Below, in pieces: positions 13,658 through 18,821 of a DNA stretch of 18,821 nt. Position 1 is the first letter of the stretch; each line of letters starts with the position of its first letter. Made by a program: the position numbers and the translations under genes. Below the pieces are notes generated by a model. The model worked only from the letters and a program-made list of their open reading frames with translations, was not told the DNA's origin and ran no database searches. This DNA is from Planctomycetes bacterium UBA1135 (GTDB lineage Bacteria > Planctomycetota > UBA1135), in NCBI GenBank assembly GCA_002311925.1, contig DCAK01000055.1:1-18821 (forward strand), given 5' to 3'.

Positions 13658-16240
13658 TCAGGGGTCGACGAGGAGGACTGTGAGGGTCGCGCCTGGGGTG
13701 GCGGGGATTGTGACGACACCCCCCGACGAGGCCAACGCATTCGCGGGTCCTTCCAGCAAATCCGAAGTCCAGGCCTGGGAAGGGGTCCAGGGCAGCGAAA
13801 GGGTGACATCACCTCCGGGTTCCTCGCCGCGTAGACGCAGGACGCAGGCGCCTCCTCTTTCCGCCCGCTTGAAGGCCACCAGGGTGGCGGGTCCGGAAAG
13901 GCTGAAAAAAGTGCCGGAAGCCGCGCCGCTTGGCGGGCCCGTTCCCCCCGCCACGAGAGTCGCGAGCGGGGGAGCAAGGTCATGGGCCAGCAATCCTCGG
14001 CCAGGAAGAGGGGATCCCGGCCCTCCGAATCGAAGGCGAATCTCCTGCGGGAAGGCGTCCGGCAGCCCCGGTTCGGCCACCAGGGGAATGTGGGCGCCTC
14101 CCTGGATTTCGGTCTCGGAAACATGACGCACGAGCCTGAGGGTCAGGGCCGTCTCGTCATTCTCGACGGAGGGCAGGGCCGAGCCGTTGACTTCCCCCAA
14201 ATCCACCACCGCGGTGTCGAGGCAGCTGGCGCTGATCCACCTTCCCTCCGCGTCGACCAATCTCGCTCCCGTCGAGTGATTGAAATGGCCCAACCCGGCC
14301 CCGGGAAGGCTGTCGGCTCCCGGGGTGTACCAACCCCCGGGGCCATCCACCTCCAGCGTGGTCGGCAAGGTGAGCCTCACGGGAAAGCTGACCGAGTAAT
14401 GGCGGGAATTGTCCTCGACGGGGGTGAAGGGGAGGGCGGAAATCCGAGGGACCGCGGCGAAGTCCAACCGGGCCTCATCCTCGTGAAGTCGGTAGAAACG
14501 AATCAGGCGTCCTCGGCGGTCCAACACCCTTGCGCAGCGAAACACCTGCGAAGGTTCCTCGACCTGGACCGTGACGGGGGATGGGTTGAGACCGCTCCAA
14601 ATGCCAAGAAAAGTCTCAAGATTGGTTCCGGATTCAAACCCCCCGAATACATGCGGGGCCGCGGGGTCGAGCCAATCAAAGCCGCTCACCTGGTCGACAA
14701 GTGAGACCCCGGTTCCCAGTCCCGGGTCCAGCTCCAACCTCCAGGGTCCGGTCTCCAGGACAGTCCCTAGGGTCCAGACCGGGGGCGGGGGGGCCGAGCC
14801 GCCCGTGGAAAGCATCCAGCGCCTCCATCCAATGGCGGGAACGTCCATCTTGAATGCGAGGGCGGAGCGGTCAGGGCGGGTCCACCGGAATTCGGGGTCA
14901 GGTCCTCCGGAAGGGTCCACAAGGCGCAGGTCGGCGGGCTGGGGCCCTCCACAATCCACCTCAAGAACTCCCTCGAAAGGGTCGCTGCTTGGATTGAGGA
15001 CGACAATGCCGGTTTCGCCGAGAGGAACCTTTTCCGGGGCGAGGAGCGCCAGGGCGCTCTTCTTCAGGGCAATCACCCCGTCGGAGCAAGCCACGGCGAG
15101 GGCGGCGAATTCTTCGTTTTGAAGCTCCACCTGAGGCTTGGTCAACATTCCGGGGTAGCTTGGCCCGCCTCCTGAATGCTCCAGGAAAGCCAGGGCTCGA
15201 GTCCATGCGTTCCAAATCTTTTCCGCCGGGTACTCAGGACTGGTTCCGTGGGCCACTGCCTGCAATGTTTCCACCCCGGGCAGGGCCGCCTGGGCCCGCC
15301 GCACCAGGGCATGGGTCGCCGGGGTCATCTGGGCGATGGAGCCCCACATTCCGGAGGCGTCTCCGCGATAGACGGGAAAGACATCCCCGTATTTGGTTTC
15401 GAGGTGTTCAAAAAACTCGGCCGGGGTGGCGACGATGATTTCCGGGTTCTGATACCTCTGGTTCCATTGCCGGGCCAACCAGGTCATACCCCAATTGGGC
15501 CCGTGATTGTCGAAACCGCGCATCACCAGGACCGCGTCGTAGGGGTACCCGGCAGCCTCGAACTCGGGGAGTCTTTGAGAGAGCTTGTTGTAGGCGGAAT
15601 TCAGATTCATAAGCCCCCAATCCCCATAGCCCTCGGCGTAGGAGCCGTAGGTCAGCCAGGTCAGGACACGGTCACCCGCCGGCGATTCCCACCAAAAGGG
15701 CCGATGGGCGAGGGGGATGTCGGGCTTGCCCCCGATGAAGTTATTGGCCCCGAGAAGAAGGTATTTCACCCCAGCCTGAGAAAGGGCTCGGGGCATGGCG
15801 CGGGTGAAGCCGGGAACATCGTCCAACAGGGCCGTGTCGAACCTCGCCCCATAGGGAATGGCCATCCGTGCGGAAGGGAAAACAATCCGGTTCAAGAGCT
15901 CCTCCCCGAACATTCCTGAATGGGGGCTTACATAGGCGGCGCCCAGGACGAAGCGACCCTGCTGAAAACGCTGGCGGAGCCGATCCCGCTCCGAGGCGAC
16001 GGACCGAAGGTGAAATTGCTCCAGTTGCCACGAACATTCGATGGTCCAGCGAAAATCCTGCCAACTGTCCGCCAGGTCCAGGGCGTCCACGATTTGGTCG
16101 TGACAATCCTGCGCGACTTCCGACGGGGGGGCGGTGAAGCCGATGTCCTGATGGGTCATCTCCACAACGAAAACCTTCTCAATCGAGGAAGGAATCCCCG
16201 GGTCTCCCTGAAGGAGGAGGGCCATCAAAGGAATCAACAC
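13658..16240 (-). CDS. glycoside hydrolase family 38-like protein (DUF5054 type)
   Basis: The 860-residue product resembles the alpha-mannosidase (GH38) catalytic fold. EMTHQDIGFT holds the likely zinc ligands His30 and Asp32, LLDDVPGFTRAMP gives Asp141 as the likely nucleophile, and VLVMRGFDNHGPN and VATPAEFFEHLE complete the N-terminal barrel (to about residue 290). The rest, about 500 residues, is beta-rich as in GH38 C-terminal sandwich domains. Family knowledge suggests hydrolysis of mannose- or related sugar linkages, but sequences of this DUF5054-like type have no settled substrate. The N terminus is a short hydrophobic stretch (LIPLMALLL) that may be a minimal signal peptide. The start is uncertain: GTG at 16240, with AAGGGG so close that TTG or ATG codons a few residues in are possible. 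phhA follows after 44 bases. Confidence 0.78.
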   Translation of the reverse strand: MLIPLMALLLQGDPGIPSSIEKVFVVEMTHQDIGFTAPPSEVAQDCHDQIVDALDLADSWQDFRWTIECSWQLEQFHLRSVASERDRLRQRFQQGRFVLGAAYVSPHSGMFGEELLNRIVFPSARMAIPYGARFDTALLDDVPGFTRAMPRALSQAGVKYLLLGANNFIGGKPDIPLAHRPFWWESPAGDRVLTWLTYGSYAEGYGDWGLMNLNSAYNKLSQRLPEFEAAGYPYDAVLVMRGFDNHGPNWGMTWLARQWNQRYQNPEIIVATPAEFFEHLETKYGDVFPVYRGDASGMWGSIAQMTPATHALVRRAQAALPGVETLQAVAHGTSPEYPAEKIWNAWTRALAFLEHSGGGPSYPGMLTKPQVELQNEEFAALAVACSDGVIALKKSALALLAPEKVPLGETGIVVLNPSSDPFEGVLEVDCGGPQPADLRLVDPSGGPDPEFRWTRPDRSALAFKMDVPAIGWRRWMLSTGGSAPPPPVWTLGTVLETGPWRLELDPGLGTGVSLVDQVSGFDWLDPAAPHVFGGFESGTNLETFLGIWSGLNPSPVTVQVEEPSQVFRCARVLDRRGRLIRFYRLHEDEARLDFAAVPRISALPFTPVEDNSRHYSVSFPVRLTLPTTLEVDGPGGWYTPGADSLPGAGLGHFNHSTGARLVDAEGRWISASCLDTAVVDLGEVNGSALPSVENDETALTLRLVRHVSETEIQGGAHIPLVAEPGLPDAFPQEIRLRFGGPGSPLPGRGLLAHDLAPPLATLVAGGTGPPSGAASGTFFSLSGPATLVAFKRAERGGACVLRLRGEEPGGDVTLSLPWTPSQAWTSDLLEGPANALASSGGVVTIPATPGATLTVLLVDP

Positions 16241-16256
16241 CCCTTAAGACTAACGG

Positions 16257-16287
16257 AAAAAGGGGAAGCCCGCCTTCAGGCCCGGGC
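16257..16287 (-). terminator. probable Rho-independent terminator at the end of purF
   Basis: On the minus strand GCCCGGGCC (complement of 16279-16287) pairs with GGCGGGC (16268-16274) around TGAA, with a two-base bulge, and is followed by TTCCCCTTTTT. The left stem lies inside the last codons of purF and the loop covers its TGA stop (16276-16278). The GH38 gene starts 17 bases beyond, so some read-through is likely. Confidence 0.6.
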
Positions 16288-17727
16288 GGTGAGGCGCTCT
16301 TCTTCGATGGCCGCCAGGTGCGCCTTCGCCTCGGTGGTGGGATAGGTTCCGGTGAAGCAGCCGGTGCAAAACCCTTCAATTTCTGGGTTCCCCGCCCGGG
16401 CGGAATCGATCATCCGTTCGATGTCCAGGTAGATGAGGTGGTCGGCGTCGATTTCCTGGCGAATCTGCTCCACCGACCGGTCGCGGGCAATCAATTCCTG
16501 GCGCGTGGCCATGTCGATGCCATACGGGCAGGGCGCCCTCAAGGGGGGAGAGGTCGTGGCGAAATACACCTTTCGAGCCCCGGCCTTGCGGGCGACTTGG
16601 ATAATTTTCCTCGACGTGTTTCCCCTCACGATGGAATCGTCCACCAGCAGGACGTCCTTACCTTCGAATTCAAGCGGGATGGGGTTCAACTTCCTTCGGA
16701 TGGATGTGGTCCGGGTTTCCTGGTCCGGCATGATGAAGGTCCGCCCGATGTAACGATTCTTGATGAATCCCTCCCGGTAGGGGAGGCCCATAAAGTTCGC
16801 CATGCTCAAGGCGGCGTCCCGCGATGAGTCGGGGATGGGAATCACGACCTCGGCCTGGGGGCCGTCCGTCTCGATCCACTGCTTGGCCAGCGCTTCCCCG
16901 AAACGGCGGCGAGTCTTGTAGACGCTGACGCCGTCCAACATGGAATCGGGGCGGGCGAAATAGACCAGTTCGAAGATGCAGGGGCGGTGGGGTTCTTCCC
17001 GCAGTTGGAAAAACTCCGGCTCTTCGCCGGGCCGGACCAGAAAACTTTCACCATTGGCCAAATCCTTGACCGTTTCAAAGCCGAGCAGGTCGAGGGCCAC
17101 GCTTTCGGAGGCCGCCGCCCATTCCACCCCGTTGGGGGCTTGCCTCTTGCCGATGATGAGGGGCTTGATTCCGGTGGGGTCGCGGAAAGCAAAGAGGGCG
17201 CCTTCACCGAGGAGACCGACGACTGAATAAGCGCCAAGCGACCTCTGGAAAACCCCTTCCACTGCCACCCTGAAGCGGTCACCCAGGGGGGCGGAATCCT
17301 CGGACCCCTGGAAGGCCCGCGCGAAAGCGTAAAGAATCGCCTCCAGGTCGCAGGAAGTCTGCAGGCAGATGTTTTCCTGGGGGAAGAGCCTCCCCTTGAG
17401 GTCGAGAAAGTTTGTGAGGTTCCCGTTGTGGGCCATGCCCACCCCGAAGGGGAAATTGATGTAGAAGGGCTGCGAATCCTCTTCGCCGCCCGCACCCACG
17501 GTGGGGTAGCGGACATGGCCGATACCCATCTGCCCGGTCAGTCGTCGCATATGGCCCTCGCGAAAAACGTCTTTGACCAGGCCGTTGTTTTTCCGCAGGT
17601 TGAGCTTGCCATTGTCGCTGGTCATGATGCCGGCGGCATCCTGCCCCCGGTGTTGCAGCACTGTCAGCGCATCATAAAGGCACATGCCCGCGTCTGCACC
17701 TACTACCACCCCTACCAATCCGCACAT
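16276..17727 (-). CDS. purF: amidophosphoribosyltransferase
   Basis: PurF makes 5-phosphoribosylamine from PRPP and glutamine, the first committed step of purine synthesis. The 483-residue product starts MCGLVG, so Cys2 becomes the N-terminal nucleophile after Met removal and no propeptide is present. The glutaminase domain covers about 2-230 (HRGQDAAG, HVRYPT, AHNGN); the PRPP-binding motif LLVDDSIVRGNTS is at 360-372. Cysteines at 250 (CIFELVYF), 400 (APCPYGID), 454 and 457 (CTGCFTG) match the four [4Fe-4S] ligands of Bacillus-type PurF, which E. coli PurF lacks. The first 70 or so residues look gammaproteobacterial, as does the gene's place after cvpA. The mixed signals suggest a junction in the 5' part, perhaps near 17500-17535. 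A terminator overlaps the stop. Confidence 0.93.
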   Translation of the reverse strand: MCGLVGVVVGADAGMCLYDALTVLQHRGQDAAGIMTSDNGKLNLRKNNGLVKDVFREGHMRRLTGQMGIGHVRYPTVGAGGEEDSQPFYINFPFGVGMAHNGNLTNFLDLKGRLFPQENICLQTSCDLEAILYAFARAFQGSEDSAPLGDRFRVAVEGVFQRSLGAYSVVGLLGEGALFAFRDPTGIKPLIIGKRQAPNGVEWAAASESVALDLLGFETVKDLANGESFLVRPGEEPEFFQLREEPHRPCIFELVYFARPDSMLDGVSVYKTRRRFGEALAKQWIETDGPQAEVVIPIPDSSRDAALSMANFMGLPYREGFIKNRYIGRTFIMPDQETRTTSIRRKLNPIPLEFEGKDVLLVDDSIVRGNTSRKIIQVARKAGARKVYFATTSPPLRAPCPYGIDMATRQELIARDRSVEQIRQEIDADHLIYLDIERMIDSARAGNPEIEGFCTGCFTGTYPTTEAKAHLAAIEEERLTARA

Positions 17728-17745
17728 ACCATGCTCCGGGATTAA

Positions 17746-18240
17746 CTAATTCGTCTGTAGCATCGGTTCGATGCTGTCATCGTCTTCGAGTAACTGTCTC
17801 GACCACTCGATCGCCGCCAAGCCGTGTGAGATGAGCCTGGACTGCTGCCACTGCTCTGTCTCGGAGACGAATAATCCGGTAATGAATATGATTACCAGCA
17901 CGATGATGACCCCCCTGGCGACACCGAAGGCTCCACCCAATAATCTGTCCACCAGTTTCAAGCCAGTGATAGTCAGCAACTTCGATATCGTGTGTGTAAT
18001 CAAGGTGCCCAATATCATTACCATGACGAAGAGAATGGCAAACGCCGTCACATACCTGATGCTATCACTTTCGATCAGGTTCACCAGCCAACTAACCAGC
18101 ACGTCACTGTACACCCTGGCGATGACTAAAGCTGCGATCCAGCTCACCAAAGAGAAAATTTCCTTAATCAAGCCGCGCCAGAGCCCAAACAGGCTGGATA
18201 TGCCTGTTACCACCAGAATTGCCGCATCGACTTCATTCAT
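17746..18240 (-). CDS. cvpA: CvpA family inner-membrane protein
   Basis: The 164-residue product begins MNEVDAAILVVTGISSLFG and has four hydrophobic helices: about 5-22, 27-48, 64-85 and 103-125. Between helices three and four lies the family motif KLVDRLLGGAFGVARG. CvpA is named for a requirement in colicin V export and is linked to envelope integrity in enterobacteria; its molecular activity is unsettled. ATG at 18240 is chosen over a longer open frame to 18558, because the extension overlaps the SPOR gene and is not CvpA-like. The gene ends 18 bases before purF, the usual gammaproteobacterial order. Base and codon style (fewer G and C runs, more GTA, ATA and CTG) differs from most of the window. 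Confidence 0.92.
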   Translation of the reverse strand: MNEVDAAILVVTGISSLFGLWRGLIKEIFSLVSWIAALVIARVYSDVLVSWLVNLIESDSIRYVTAFAILFVMVMILGTLITHTISKLLTITGLKLVDRLLGGAFGVARGVIIVLVIIFITGLFVSETEQWQQSRLISHGLAAIEWSRQLLEDDDSIEPMLQTN

Positions 18241-18277
18241 TATCGGCAATGATACCGTCTCTGCCTGGGTGTTGGGC

Positions 18278-18821
18278 TCAAAGCCGTACCATTTCGTAGG
18301 AGACAACCATGCCCGCCAGCTGAAACTGCCGCTGTAGCTGGGTCTGGGTCTCGTCAGCCCGTGCCCGCACCAACCAGGGGCCCACCAATACTCTGCTGCG
18401 TTCACCCTGATCACCGACGACACTGCGAATGTAGGCCTTATAGCCGGCTCCTTGCAGCCGTGCCAATAAGTTCCTGGCATTGTCCACATCGGCAAAGGAT
18501 GCCAGTTGCACCACCCAGGACTGGGGCAGGCCGGCGCTGTCGAGCTGAGGTACATCACGACTGAAGACCGGCTCAGATGTAGTCACCGCAACGGATTCGG
18601 GGGCAGCTTCGGCCTCAGGTGGGTCTTCTGTACTCGCTGCTTCGTCGTCGGGGACCGTCAGCTCTGCTTCGCGTTCGGTTTCGGCAATTATGACGGGGCG
18701 ACTCTGCACCGGTTCGGGCAAGATCGCAACCTGGGGTGGGTCCGGAATCCGGCTCGTCATCGCCGGCTCATAACTACCCTGACCGTCGAAGACGATGGGC
18801 AGAAAGATCAACGCCAGCGTC
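18278..18821 (-). CDS. dedD: SPOR-domain cell-division protein, DedD type (5' end cut by window)
   Basis: The visible 180 residues begin inside a membrane segment (TLALIFLPIVFDGQG), run through a Pro/Glu-rich periplasmic linker of about 80 residues, and end with a SPOR domain (WVVQLASFADVDNARNLLAR, AYIRSVVGDQGERSRVLVGP). SPOR domains bind denuded peptidoglycan at the septum, and DedD assists constriction. The TM-linker-SPOR order and position ahead of cvpA-purF match DedD. The start codon lies outside the window; the frame is open to the last base, so the N-terminal cytoplasmic part is missing. It ends 37 bases before cvpA. Its style matches cvpA rather than the central genes. Confidence 0.88.
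   Translation of the reverse strand, partial: TLALIFLPIVFDGQGSYEPAMTSRIPDPPQVAILPEPVQSRPVIIAETEREAELTVPDDEAASTEDPPEAEAAPESVAVTTSEPVFSRDVPQLDSAGLPQSWVVQLASFADVDNARNLLARLQGAGYKAYIRSVVGDQGERSRVLVGPWLVRARADETQTQLQRQFQLAGMVVSYEMVRL

Noticed and set aside
18241..18558. N-terminal extension of the cvpA frame by 106 residues
   Set aside because: The extension overlaps the SPOR gene, is rich in Trp and Pro, and has no CvpA character. The ATG at 18240 gives the family length.

Overview
The window reads as bacterial DNA of high G+C. Its genes are dense and many overlap by 4 to 22 bases. Four features indicate a Gram-negative cell: an HldD-type heptose epimerase for LPS core synthesis, several lipoprotein signals, an ECF sigma/anti-sigma/RseB-like set, and secreted proteins with thrombospondin-3-type or SdrD-like repeats. 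The secreted-protein style would fit Planctomycetota or deltaproteobacterial-grade lineages, but no gene here fixes the phylum.

Layout. 1-606: tail of an unidentified gene, a doubtful 29-codon ORF and a four-helix membrane protein. 786-1760: hldD, convergent with and overlapping a two-gene minus-strand unit (4452-1757) that encodes a TPR lipoprotein and then a secreted metallophosphoesterase. 4524-7957: a tight plus-strand run of HAD hydrolase, MoxR AAA+ ATPase, nitrilase-type amidase and NAD synthetase. The last two look like a glutamine-dependent NAD synthetase split into separate glutaminase and synthetase genes. 7954-8376: a small unknown protein.

8446-10657 (minus): ECF sigma factor, single-pass anti-sigma candidate and RseB-like lipoprotein, the last two joined by ATGA. 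10742-11716: a secreted protein with acidic Ca2+-binding-type repeats, closed by a clear terminator. 11878-11954 (plus): tRNA-Arg(CCG). 16240-11854 (minus): GH38/DUF5054-like glycosidase, phenylalanine 4-hydroxylase and a DNase I-fold lipoprotein. The reading frame of the last runs antisense through the tRNA.

16276-18821 (minus): purF, cvpA and a 5'-truncated dedD-type SPOR gene, which is the classical gammaproteobacterial dedD-cvpA-purF order. The cvpA/dedD end differs in style from the rest. The purF product looks gammaproteobacterial at its N terminus but carries the four cysteines of Fe-S-type PurF in its C-terminal two thirds. The window may therefore be an assembly chimera, or hold a recombination junction, inside purF. 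I treat this as the most important point to check before using the right-hand synteny.

No CRISPR array, insertion sequence, integrase or phage gene was seen, and no gene-free stretch exceeds 300 bases. I found no convincing new defence or mobile system. The most unusual items are the PurF mosaic, the tRNA-antisense gene end, the anti-sigma candidate with a duplicated motif, and the split NAD synthetase run that contains an orphan MoxR.
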